Part shown: positions 51,001-62,185 of the stretch, in pieces
Layout of the letters: every line of letters starts with the position of its first letter
Position numbering within the stretch: the stretch's first letter is position 1
DNA from: Lanius collurio
Taxonomy: Eukaryota > Chordata > Aves > Passeriformes > Laniidae
Length of the DNA stretch: 64,000 nucleotides
Reading direction: 5' to 3'
Assembly: GCA_020086605.1 (NCBI GenBank)
Contig: JACBWW010000051.1
Location: 2,423,810-2,487,809 of the forward strand
Notes under the pieces: model-generated
What the model saw: the letters and a program-made list of their open reading frames with translations, nothing else
Told to the model about the DNA's origin: nothing
The model's database searches: none
Translations under genes and position numbers: made by a program

Positions 51001-54000
51001 ATGATATGATTTGGTCTTCACCTTTTCTGTTTCCTGTAAGACTTGAGATTTTTAATGTATGTATATATTTAATATTCTTTGAGCAAATACTTCTATTCTC
51101 AATATACATCAGACATTCTGATCGATGAAAGTAGAGTTGGGAACTTTAAAAGGTGTGGTCTAACACACTGGAAAATATAGAATGTAATATAAATACAGTT
51201 AAAAATAGAATTGTACTTTTCTGAAGCAATCAGTTTTCTCAACAGGGACAGATTATAAAGAGAACTTTGTGCAATTTTCTTAAGATTCTGAAGTTGGTGC
51301 AAAATGTAAAAATTACATTTGTGGATAAATAATCTTTAAAATTGCATACTTTTCCTAAGGAGAAGCAAAAATGTTTATAGTTGGAGGAGTGAATGTGATC
51401 TACAGCTGTGGTAGAAAGCCTGAGCAGTAGCAGGCACATGGAAAGAGTGTTCGAAAATTGTCTTTCTGAAGCCGTGATAGATTGCTCTGGAGAGAAGCCC
51501 CAAAGCCTCTGTGTACACATTAATACCTGTCCAGCTTATCAAAGAGCTGAAAGAGTGGGAGCAGGTCAGTGCTGTATTAGACAGCACCAGTTAGTCCCTT
51601 ATTCAGCTTGCCTTTTTCAGTGGCAGAACAGATTTTATATTAATGCTTCATTCACACATGACCTTGAAGGATCAGGTTACCTTGTATTGAACTTGAATTT
51701 ACCCTTGAGGCTGGCCCTGCTTTCAGTTAAGGTCTCAACGAGATGATTTCCAGAGGTTCTTTGTAGTCTTAATTATTCTGTATGATAATATGATGCAGAG
51801 GCTTGTAATCAACCTCTGTTGCCCATTTCTACAGGCAACATAATTATTGAGGTGCAACGTCCCACTGAAGAGCTGAGTACATAATGAAAACTAGTGATTA
51901 ATTCATAAATTCTGTCTGAGATACAAATTGCAATATTGCTGTGTGTATGTTAATGTACAGATGTTCCCAGATACTTCTCATGTTTGATGGAAAAGGTCTC
52001 CTGGTCCTAAAAGCAGCCTAAATTTTAGCATAGTTACGAAACTGAAAGTGTACAGCAGCCTTGACCTTAGGCTATTTATTATTAAATCACATGCTTTAAA
52101 AAAAAAATAAAATCACGTAACAGCAGTAACTGGCAATTGAAAAGCAAGCATCCATAGTTTGAAAAATCATAAGCAATTTATGAGAGTCACAAAAGAAGGA
52201 TACATTTGTAATTAACTGTTTTCACCACAGAGCTTCAACAGCTACAGGGAAGAAAAGGAAAGAAGCTGTGTTTGGGGTAGGAGTGCACAGAACCAGTGCA
52301 GTGTACTTAAATCCTCCTAAACAGCCTGCCTTCTTCTCTCCACCAAAAGACAGAAACAAAATAACCCACCAGAAAATCCTACCAATAAGGAGCCCCAAGA
52401 AAATTTTTCAGAAGCTTTTGAATAATAAAGCTGTAGCTGCATTAGAAGAGAGTGAAATTACAGGAGGGAGGACTGAGTGTAGGGGATGAATCTGAAGGAA
52501 GAGTCAGAAAGGTAAAGAGGCACCATTAGTAATCTACGTAAAAGGCAGGAACAGTATGCTTTTAAAATGCATAAGAAGCCAGGGAATAACCAAAGGAACT
52601 GTCAGTCCTCTTCTTAAGAGAAATGCAAGTAGACGAAAAAAGGTATGTAGAGAGCTGAAAAGCTTAATAGCTATTTTGTGTTAGCCCTTCACTAAAAAGA
52701 TAGTAGTTAAAGGCTTAATGTGCTATTAGTAATAACACAGAGGTGAGATGGAATCAGGAAGGAACAGGTTAAAAATTGCCTACCAATTTAACATGGAACA
52801 CACTAAAATAATCTCTGGAGAGCCAGACAAAATTCTCCCTGGAGTGAGGTAGCATCAGTATCAAAGCCACTGGCAATTTAATTAGTGGGTTCATGGAGGG
52901 GAGGGAATTTCATGGGGGCTGGAAATGAATGTCATAGAATGAAATCAGGCAGGTATAAGATCCTCATACTCAAATTCCACTTTTTCAATTCTGATTTGTA
53001 GGTCCCAAGGAACACTCAGTGCTCTGCAAATCCATTGTTCAATGTGTGTGTGGCCCTGCCTGAGCAGCCTGTGAGCCTGGCGTGCTGTTCAGTACTTACT
53101 TTGGCAGTGGTCACTGCATGGCCACCAGCCAGCCTTGCAGGCTGTGGGGACACCTTCTGCAAAGACCTGGGCTTGGAGTGCCAAATGTGACATGGTATCA
53201 TTTCCTACAACACTGAGTCAACCTCCCAGTCGCCAGCAGTATGATCTGGTTGAAAATTCACATAATTTTTTAAAGTTGAGGGACTCGACAATATTGTGCT
53301 AAACACACATGAAGAGGAAGCATGAAATTACTGTGGTTGCTGTCCAATCTTTTCTTTATAATTATTTCATAAGCTGCCATCTGTAATTAAGTTTAAAATG
53401 TCAGTGGTTCCATAGCATAGTGGTGTCATTGATAATAACATGTGCACAATTATATAATCCTTTCTATTAAGAAACATCAAAAAATCATGGCTGGGAATGC
53501 ATAATAGTTTTTTTCAAATGAGAGCAGATAAAATAGAAATTTCAGTAGATTTCTATAACTGTATATTCTTGTTCTTGTTTTCCTTCCCTTTTACATTTTT
53601 TGTTTCTGCAAACAGGATATTTTCAAAACTAGAACATTTCTGTGTTTTCTTTGTCAAACAGTCATCCTCAGGTAGTTCAGGTTCCCATTTTAGGTGGAGA
53701 AAGCAAACAGCAGCTGTGGGCAGGTATGGTTTTGTTTTCAGAAAAACACATGGGTCGTTTCCTCTGGGAAAATTTGTCCAGGTAGTTCAGTCACCTATTT
53801 ACACCCTTCCAGTTTTTGTGATGTGGAGGAGGTATCCAAATCTGTCCTTTCTTTGAGGGAAGATTATGCAACTGAGCACATGATTCTTCTGGCCCTTTAG
53901 GCTGTCGCTGTTGAAATGTTCCAGCAAAGCTGAAAGCAGCTGCATATCAAGCCATGGCAGGAGCACAGCAGCAGCTCAGATATGTTGCTGACCCTCCTCA

Positions 54001-54210
54001 GAATAAAAGAGCATGCTCAATAAGAGCAGAATGACGAATTTCTCTGAGCTCTCCTTTCCCCTGGGGCCCCTGTGGGAAATCTGCCGTGCAAGAATGGCTC
54101 TCACTCTGTGGATAAACCACTGGCTTGATCAGCAAAGCATGAGGAGTGAAGTGCAATTTGCTTCACCTTATTTCTGTGGAAGATGATGTAAATAATCCTG
54201 GATTTATAGA

Positions 54211-54272
54211 GTATACATAGCATACACAATAGCCATGTGTGTATATGGTGTGTATGATTGTATATATGTACA
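54211..54272. repeat. TA/TG-rich degenerate dinucleotide tract
   Basis: Alternating TATA, CATA and TGTG words form an impure, decayed microsatellite of about 60 bp. Confidence 0.7.
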
Positions 54273-54824
54273 GAGTAAGTAACTGCAGGCCTTTATAGTT
54301 TCAGTTGGAAGAACCTACACCACACTTGGCTCTTCCCCTCCCTTCCTGCCCTCCAAGTTGCTGGCCAAGACTATTTGTTTTGGTCTCACCCACCTTTAGA
54401 GGCCACATACTGTCATATTCCCTGGTTGTGATTCTGCTTGTAGATGGCACATGATGCTCCCTGGCCAGATAACAGAGGAGGCACAACTCTCTCTTCTAGG
54501 CTGTCTCTGGTGACTTCTCATTCTCGTGTCCTCTTCTCAGCAATCATTTCTGAGAGCCTTTTATTCTGGTTGTGAACCCACCTGGGATTAGGCATTATGT
54601 TAACACACAGTTATATGTCTGCCAAAGCCTTTGCAATGTCTCTGTAAATGATACAACAGATCTTCAGCCATAGAGCAGCACCTTGGGGATGGGTGGGGTG
54701 CAGTCATGGTATGGAGGCCTTGCCATTGCCAAGCTGCTGTTTACTGTCCTTGAAAAGTTATGGTGAATGTGGAAAGTTCTGCATTGCAGGAAAAAGCAAA
54801 TGTTATACCTGACTTGGTGAAAGG

Positions 54825-54849
54825 CAAGGAGAATCCCCCAAGGAGAATC
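54825..54849. repeat. 11-bp direct repeat, 14-bp period
   Basis: CAAGGAGAATC occurs at 54825-54835 and again at 54839-54849, three bases apart, immediately beside the end of the broken coding segment. It looks like a small tandem duplication. Confidence 0.9.
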
Positions 54850-55565
54850 AGGATGTCCTAGTGGAAAATAAGTGGACTATAAGACACCTTAGCCCTCCTA
54901 TTAAAGGGAAAATTTGGTAGTGTGTGTTAAGGCAACCTTCTAACCTTAACTTTTCTATGTTTTTTTTTATTTCTCTGACTTGGGCAGGTCTAGTAGTCCC
55001 AGCTCTGACCTTGTATGGCCTCAGGAGTTCATCCATCTTTATGTCCCTGTCCAGGAGCACTCCCAGAGCTGTGCATGCACCAAGCACTGGGGAACCCTGG
55101 GGAGGTCACTGGAGCTGTTCCTTGCAGGGCTGTGGGGCCCATGGAGATGGGGAAGCTGCCTGGGGTCTGGCTCTTTGTATGGTTCTGCTGAAGGTGCTGA
55201 AAAAGCCTCTTGCATTTTCTGCCACCTGTGTGTGGAGAAACTGTGCTTGCTGCAAGGGGGCTCTGAGACACAGAGCAGGGTGGTGCTCACTCAGGACCTG
55301 CTCCAGTTGGATTTCTCTCTTATTCCTGTTTGCCAATACCATAAATTGTGTTGAAGCCATTTAGCACTTCCAGTGCTCCTTCAGTGGGCACTTGTGTGAT
55401 GTCAGGGATGTTGGATTCCAGGACTCTTTTGAGTTCAGTCTGTTTAATGTGTGTTGATATTTCTGCCAGCACTCTCCTATTTTGGACTAATATTACAGAA
55501 TATTTGGGAGTGACTGTAGCAGTGCTCACCTTTTTTTTTAAGGAGGTAAAAGCAAGAGGGCTCAT
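54848..55565 (-). pseudogene. Broken coding-like segment of unknown family
   Basis: Read on the minus strand, an ATG-started frame (55565-55320) with strong preference for purine at codon position 1 contains DITQVPTEGALEVLNG and ends in TAA. A second frame, shifted by one base and overlapping it (55360-55106), continues the coding character and ends in TGA. The same frame then resumes (55087-54848) with LRPYKVRAGTTRPAQVREI, a lysine/arginine-rich helix-like stretch, and a final stop. Together they suggest one protein of roughly 230 residues broken by one frameshift and one nonsense change. No family was recognised. It could be an old retrocopy, a decayed mobile-element ORF or the last exon of an unrecognised gene. 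Open frames on the opposite strand (to 146 codons) are probably its shadow. Confidence 0.4.
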
Positions 55566-56324
55566 ATAGCTGCAATATATGTGTGATGTTAGATCTCTGA
55601 GTTACATGCAGTACAGACAGCAATTTCCCTGGAGACCCAATGGGTAGCAGTGAGGGCAGGGTGGCCTGAAGATAAGGGCTATCTGCTATCTTGCCATGAA
55701 ATATTAATACCAAACTTTTAATGTGGTTCTGTTTCTGCACTTTATTTCAAAAGCAGAATCAAATGGGTTTTGTTGCATTAAAACAAATTAGTAACCTGTC
55801 AATGCTTGCACTTTATGTAACTTTTCTAGACAGTGAACCTTGTTAGTGAGGACAGATCGTTTTAAGAAGCTGCCTAAAGAAAATGCAGAAAAAGAAAACC
55901 TTTGCAATTATAAACACTGGTTATGTAAAGTAGTCAGATATGGGGTTTTGGCTTAGATTGTTGTTTCTCTTTTAGGATGACTTGTTTAGAAGTCCAAGTG
56001 TTAAAACGGAGGATTTTCACTTAGCATTTAAAATTAAATCAACCATCTGATTCCTTGTGCAGCTCTCTGGCTGCAGTCTTTAGGCTTAGGTTGTTTAGCT
56101 GTACAGCTGCCTTCCTGTTTGCTGGTTGGGGCTTTGAACTTCAGTGCTGCCCCTCCTCATTTTGTTATCATAAATTCAAAACACTTGACGAAAAGGACTT
56201 CACAGACTGCAGCACAATCAGACTTCTCCAACATCAAAGTGAGGAAAGGCTGTGAGATGAGCCATCTTGACCAACATGAAACAGGAGTTTGACATTGTAA
56301 TGCATTGACATCACTCTCGTTTAA

Positions 56325-56379
56325 TCTTTTTTTCTCTTTTTTCTCTTTTCTTATTTTTCCTTCTTTTTTAAAAAAAAAA
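56325..56379. repeat. Pyrimidine tract followed by A10
   Basis: About 45 bases of mainly T with scattered C are followed directly by ten A. It is low-complexity sequence. The T-run and A-run could fold back on each other. Confidence 0.85.
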
Positions 56380-58059
56380 TATTTAGAACAGTAAAAAGAG
56401 GATATCCTGAGGACATTTTACAACATACACAAGCCGTAAGTGGCAGAGGTGTAAAAAGCATCTGTATCTATGCTTTTTATTTGAAAACAGAATGAAATCT
56501 ATCAAACAACATAGGGAGTGCCTGTCTGAATCACATACTGTGCCCAATGAGCTCAAGTTTCCTTGCTGGCCACTAAAATTGATTTATTATATCAGTTTAC
56601 AGCAAATAAATAGCACTTGATCCTGGTAACACACTGGAACATGAAAAACACAAGCTTTACAGGGTATGTCAAATAAATTCAACTTTTGTTTAAAAATTAT
56701 CTCCAATAATGACAAAAAATGAAAATCCTCTTCTTTGCTATTCTACTAGCCTTCAGTAAGCAAATGTCATTATTACTGAGAAATATAGGTCCTTAAATAT
56801 AACTTGAAAAGAAGTTACTGGAATAATATTTTCCCTATAGGACAATTTAGTTCTTTAGCACCTGGGAAATACCAGTGTTTGACCTGGAGTTCATCATAGG
56901 CAGGCATTTACACACTCAGGAAAACAGAGAAGTGCTTTGTGCAGTTACTCTCCTGTCTCAGCTGCTGGAAGTTTTTTATTCGGCTGCCTAAGGACAAGAG
57001 CTCTCTGCTAAATTCAAAAATATTTGACTTACTGTGCTTAAATATATGTTGTTGTGATTATTCAATAGACATGCAAAATTCTTTATCCTCAGTGTGACAC
57101 TGACAAAGAGCCTAAGTGCTACATTTTGAAAGTGTCAAATTATTAAGAGTAAAATACTGAAAGAAAAAAATTAAAAACATGAAAAAAGAAAACCTAAGGC
57201 ATGTTGGGGTATTTTCCAATGCTATCTGCAGCATGGCATGATGTTGTGCTGTTCAGGCTGGGTAAGCAAGGCTGTAAATGGAAATGAAGTAATTGCATTT
57301 GAGGAAAAAACCCACAATTTTAAGGTTATTGTGGTTCCAGTGTTTTGACTTTTATAATATTTAAGAAATAAGTTTAATGAACATATGTCTCACTGACAGT
57401 ATATCTTTGAGCTAAATTGTGTATTCATGGACATCATTGTATTTATTAAATATTAGAGTATATTTATGAAAATATTATGACCAGTACTATGATTATATGA
57501 TTAACAGATTATTATATTTTACTTCTGTGGATTCCTCATGGTTTTTATTAAACAACTATTTATTGTTGACTTAAAGAGAAGTTTCTTTTAAATGCAATAT
57601 GGTTTGCTGTGTGTAGAATGTGAAGTCAAAAATTCACAGGAAAATATCAGTTCTTTAAATAATAATGTAAATGGCCTGCATAAGTCAGCTTGGACAGAAG
57701 TCAGCACAACTCATATCCATAACTGAGTTTGTTTTTTTCTCGACTGCTTTGTCTCTGGGTGCATGAGAACATCTCTGTAGCACTGTTGTGCTAAGCAATT
57801 ATCTGTTGAATCATTTAGAGCCTGTGCAGTGTAGGTGGCAGGGTGTGTGCAGCCCAGAGTGGGCACCCCTGGCAGAGCTCACAGGGAACGCTGTGGAGAA
57901 GTCAGACAAAACACAAAAGTAATGTTATTTATGCTCTAGTTTTTTTTATGACAAGCAGCTGCCTTTATCTCACCATCTCATCATCAGAACATTTATATTA
58001 TTCTGTGCTGTGACTTAGATGTAATGCTTTGCATTATGACAGGATGAAAAATATATATT

Positions 58060-58095
58060 AAAAGTGTATGAAATAAAGACAAAAAAGTGTATGAA
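58060..58095. repeat. 13-bp direct repeat
   Basis: AAAAGTGTATGAA occurs at 58060-58072 and 58083-58095, a 23-bp period. This is a small local duplication with no recognised element around it. Confidence 0.9.
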
Positions 58096-60539
58096 TTGTT
58101 AGTAAATACAGAAGAAGATCTTGCACCTCCTACTCTCTCTGATGTAGCCACAAATAAGAACGTCCTGCTGTATTTTTCAAGTGTGCTGAGGGTGTGCATG
58201 GAGAGAAGATGAGAATGCTGATGTGTAGATAAGTGGTCACTGCTTTTACTTTAAAAAGAACTTGGAGCAAGCAAAGGAGGAAAGTATTTCCCTGCAGCAG
58301 TGCAGTGAAATCTGTTGTTGCTATGGTCTCAACTGGGTGCCTGGAAGCACTGATGTACATGTGAAATGTTTTCATATCACAAACATATTAGCAATTTACT
58401 TGATACCAAGCACAGAGAAAGAAACCCATACTGTTCATACATATCCTCGTTTTCCTCTTTTTTGTATGCCAGTGTTAAGTGAGGATGTTGTTGGTAGCCA
58501 ATTTGATGTCAGGTCTTTCTGTGATTCTTTCTTAGTGCTCATCAGGGTGCCCATAGACCAAAGCCTTCCAGCATGAAGAAATTCTTCACATCACAGTTGC
58601 AGAAGCAAAGTGCTTCTTGCCAAGCACAGAAAATACCAACAAACATTACATATTCACATTTCCCTTTTGTTGTTTAATAAGGGAAAGGTGTCCTGGTGAT
58701 TGCTCAGCCATCAAGCAGGAAAAATCACAACTCCTTTTCTTCTGTTTTTGCTCTTTTGTCAACACAGAGTCTCCTTCCCTCAGCCTTCTGCTGTAAAGGA
58801 TACAGAGTCTCAATAGGAGACATAACGGGAAAATAGAAAATTGCCAAGCTCAGTCACCAGTCACAAATGAAGGCTCTTCTCCTCTTGGCTGCATGGGGGT
58901 TCCTTTGTCAGCCAGAATTGTTTCCCTGATGTTCAGAGGCCTGTTTATATATTTGGGATACATCTCTTTCTTCAAACACTCTGCTGTAAGATTTATTATG
59001 GAGTTGTATGTGTGCAACCTGGGTGTTCCCCTTGGTCTTTTTTGTAGGGTTTTGCTGTACCAGCTCCCACCTCAGTGGGTGGGGCTGCAGGACACTGCTC
59101 TGCAGTGTGGTCTGAGGGGCTGCCCTTGGAATAACCAATTCACAGAGTGTGTGTGTAAATGAGATTCTTTGCTTGGAAGTCCATTTTGCCTGATTTTAGT
59201 GCTGCCATCCTCTCCGTCTCACTACTTACACTGTGAGTTTCTGCTCATTGAGAGAAAGAAAATTTGCCCTCCTCTTTTTTTCTTTCTCCTTTTCAAAATG
59301 ACAGAATCCAGATCATTGCAAAATATTTGTGGAAATTCCTCCTACTTTAGGCCAAAATATCTTTACTAATCTTTGAGTCTACTAACTTACTCTGCCTGCC
59401 AGCATGAATTTGGCTCAGTTCCTTACATGACACTAAACCTCTACTAAACTACTGTTACTATCCTAATCTGGTTTTGTATGCTAGTAGTCATAATAAACCA
59501 GCAATAGAAATACCATCAGTAGACATAAATATTAATGATTTTCTATTTTTTGGCTTGTTTTTGTTGTTTGGGATTTTTGAGGGGTTTTATCATTCATAAT
59601 AACAAAGAATGAATGTTGAAATAAATATGATACCTTCTCATTATTTTTGGAGAGTTTTACTCTCAGCCTTTGTGGTTATCTCTGTGGTGGGTGTGCACTT
59701 CTACTGCTTTCACTTTACAGAGGTGAACTGCAGTGTGCTGCAGATATCTATAGCTAACCTATATCTGTCATCAATATCTATCTATTCTTTCATTAAAATG
59801 GACTCCATCTTCAAAGGATCATGTTGTTTCAAGCACTTGCTTATTTTCTAAGTATTTTGAGGTTAATTTTTTTTCTTATAAATAGAAAATTGTAGATGTA
59901 AAAAATAAGGCAATGTTTCAACAGTGCTGTTTATGGAGAGTATCCCAGTATTTTACTGAATATCCACTTCTATGTTGCCTTAAATATGCAAGTTGGGCAC
60001 AGCCCCCATTGCTGGCAGACCATTTAGAAACCATTACATCTCAATGTTTGTCAAAATATTCCTATACTTAGACTTCTTTAGCAAATGTAACATATTGTAC
60101 TGTATAGAGATAAAATTTAACTTTTTTTTTGTAGCACCTGTAACAAATGTATCTAGGAAAAACATAAGAAACATATAGATGAACTCTCAAGCAGTCATCT
60201 AGTGCCATTTTTCTCAAATTCCAGTTATTTTCCCAGTAAATCCAGACAATAATTCTGTTTAGTACATTAATTTTGAAAGTATTTATACAAAGCTTGAAGA
60301 TATTAGTTTATATTTAGGATACTGGGAACAATCCTTATGTAGCTCCATATTAGGCTCCATTCTGATTTCTGTTTTCATTATAAGACATGAATTTATATGA
60401 CTGGCTGCTCTGGGAAGTTCTGGTAAGAGTTTTCTAATATATTGCTTGGCAAAATAAACATACTGTATTGAATGAATTCATACATTAGCATGACTCACAT
60501 ACAAGGCTGAGCAATTGCACAGTTAAGCCAGCCACTTCC

Positions 60540-60890
60540 AGTAAATAGAATTCAAAATCTCATGTTTATTTTAATTTTATTTACTGTATTGCATATGCAT
60601 ATTTTCATGTTTTTCCAAGTAAACATGATTACTCCCCCTGCCTGCACCACTCTAATTGGAAGATAGGAGTGGCACCTTCTCGGAAAAACAACTTTCTCCT
60701 GTGGAGTCATGTTTTTCAGAAAGTGCATATCCTTTAGAAAGCAGGTCCCTACATGTAAATCAGTATGGAAAGGTAATGCTGAAAACCTGCCTGGTAGAAA
60801 ACAGTTAAAGCTGTTTGACCAGAAGGTCTGGTCAAAATAAATTGTTCTGTACATGTTTTTCCATTAAAAAAAAAAAAAAAAAAAAAAAAA
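60540..60890 (+). pseudogene. Candidate retroposed mRNA 3' end with poly(A) tail
   Basis: AATAAA (60836-60841) is followed after 24 nt by an uninterrupted A25 run (60866-60890). That spacing is the one found between a polyadenylation signal and the tail of a mature mRNA, and it suggests a reverse-transcribed, inserted transcript. The upstream sequence is not recognisably coding, so the insert would be a 3' UTR piece; its left edge is arbitrary here. I could not find a convincing target-site duplication of the bases after the tail ('ggaaatatta'). A chance AATAAA beside an A microsatellite is the alternative. Confidence 0.25.
60866..60890. repeat. Poly-A run, A25
   Basis: Twenty-five uninterrupted A lie between 'ttccatt' and 'ggaaat'. 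Confidence 0.95.
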
Positions 60891-62019
60891 GGAAATATTA
60901 AGAGAGAAATTTAAGCACACAATACTGACATATTTGGAACTGTCCTATTCTCTTTAGGAAGAGAAAGTACTGTAAGTCTTGTTGAAAGAAGTGCTTTTCA
61001 TATCACTGTATGCAAAGAGGATTTAGATTTCAGATACTGGATTAAAAAGGAAATGTTTTTCAGGATACAGGGTTACACCGAATCTCTTCCAGCTCTTTTC
61101 TCTATCTTAAGATTTCTGATTTAGAAAATTTTTTTATAATTTAGCTTAACCTTTGGATGTTTCTTTTTCTGTTCAATGGGGCACAAAGGGTTCACAAGAA
61201 TCTTCAAATATCCCATTTTTTCGGTCTGCTCTCCTGTACAAGGTGGGATACTTGCCATCATCCACTCCTACCCCCGCCCTGCTTGAAGGAGAGTTATGGG
61301 CCAATATCTGACAATTCCCCAGATAAAGACTTGGAATGTAAAATTATGGTGTGTGTAGGTGAGTGTAGCTCATGTGAGGGTGAATTAGGGTGACACATAA
61401 GTCACCACACAGCACCTCAGCTTTCCTTCTCTGAGATTACAGCCACGCAGATTTATGGTTGGTATTTTGCTTTTGCTAGTTAAAGCAAAGAGCAGTAAAG
61501 AGGTGACTTCTTACCTTCTGTGAAGCCTCTCATTACACCCTGGTGGCATTCTTGCACATCATTCTTCTAATGGACTTTTCCTGCTGTGCTGAAGAGCGAG
61601 CTTGTTAAATAAGATCATACACAAATAAAGGACAAGTGGAATTTATTCTGTAATTTTTTTAAGTGATGGGCAGGAAGAGTCTTTCACTGTAGTGTAGATT
61701 AGAGAAGCATTGTGGAGTTTCACACAGTTCCTAACTGATGGGGAGGTGCAAAACAATCCTGCAGCAGGGGATTTTGTTCCATTCAGGGAAGGGAAGGTTT
61801 CTGGGATTAATGAATCACTGCTGGGGATCAGAAACTTGCATTTTTGTCTCCAGTCAGAGCCTTGTTTTCATTTCAGCTGAAGTTAAAGGTAATTTGGGGC
61901 AGTGAGTGCCATCAGAATCTTGTGTTTCTTAAACTTGTTTCTTGTTCATTTACCTTTTGGTTTATTATCTGCCATCTTGTAGGGTTTTTGGTTTTAATCC
62001 GTCATCATCTCTGATAATA

Positions 62020-62185
62020 GCATCATATGATATTTTGGGCTGGCAGGGACCTCAGGAGGGTGCAAGTCCAAACCACCCGGTTGTAGCAGGGGCATCTCTA
62101 AGGTCAGCCCAGGCTCTGGTCTTGAAAACCTCCAAGGAATGGGATTTCACAGCTTGTTCAGTACCTGAGCACCCTGAGAACCCAC
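62020..62185 (-). mobile_element. CR1 LINE 3'-end fragment, older copy
   Basis: The + strand follows the reverse complement of the CR1 3' region: 'catatgatattttgggctgg', 'agggacctcaggagg', 'caagtccaaaccacc', then 'cttgaaaacctccaaggaat' and 'gggatttcacagc'. It runs about 165 bp with several small deletions and many substitutions, so it is older or from a different subfamily than the copy at 11.6 kb. No reverse transcriptase coding sequence is retained. The left edge is the element's 3' end. Confidence 0.85.

Larger units (their letters stand above)
39656..54847. other. Long non-coding stretch
   Basis: No gene is visible. Open frames reach about 129 codons (for example 45252-45641 and 43756-44115 minus), but they start without ATG or lack any recognised domain. 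The region at 46640-47060 is GC-richer with overlapping frames on both strands. Small repeats and motifs are listed separately. I recognise no transposable element in this stretch. Confidence 0.55.
55566..62019. other. Non-coding AT-rich stretch
   Basis: No intact gene is visible. The sequence is AT-rich with poly-pyrimidine, poly-A and small direct repeats listed separately. Open frames near 58262-58576 and 58893-59162 are about 100 codons or fewer and show no domain. A possible retroposed transcript end lies at 60836-60890. Confidence 0.6.

Noticed and set aside
54924..55364. 146-codon + strand open frame
   Set aside because: It lies opposite the minus-strand segment with better coding character, begins without an ATG-supported context and looks like a GC-driven shadow.
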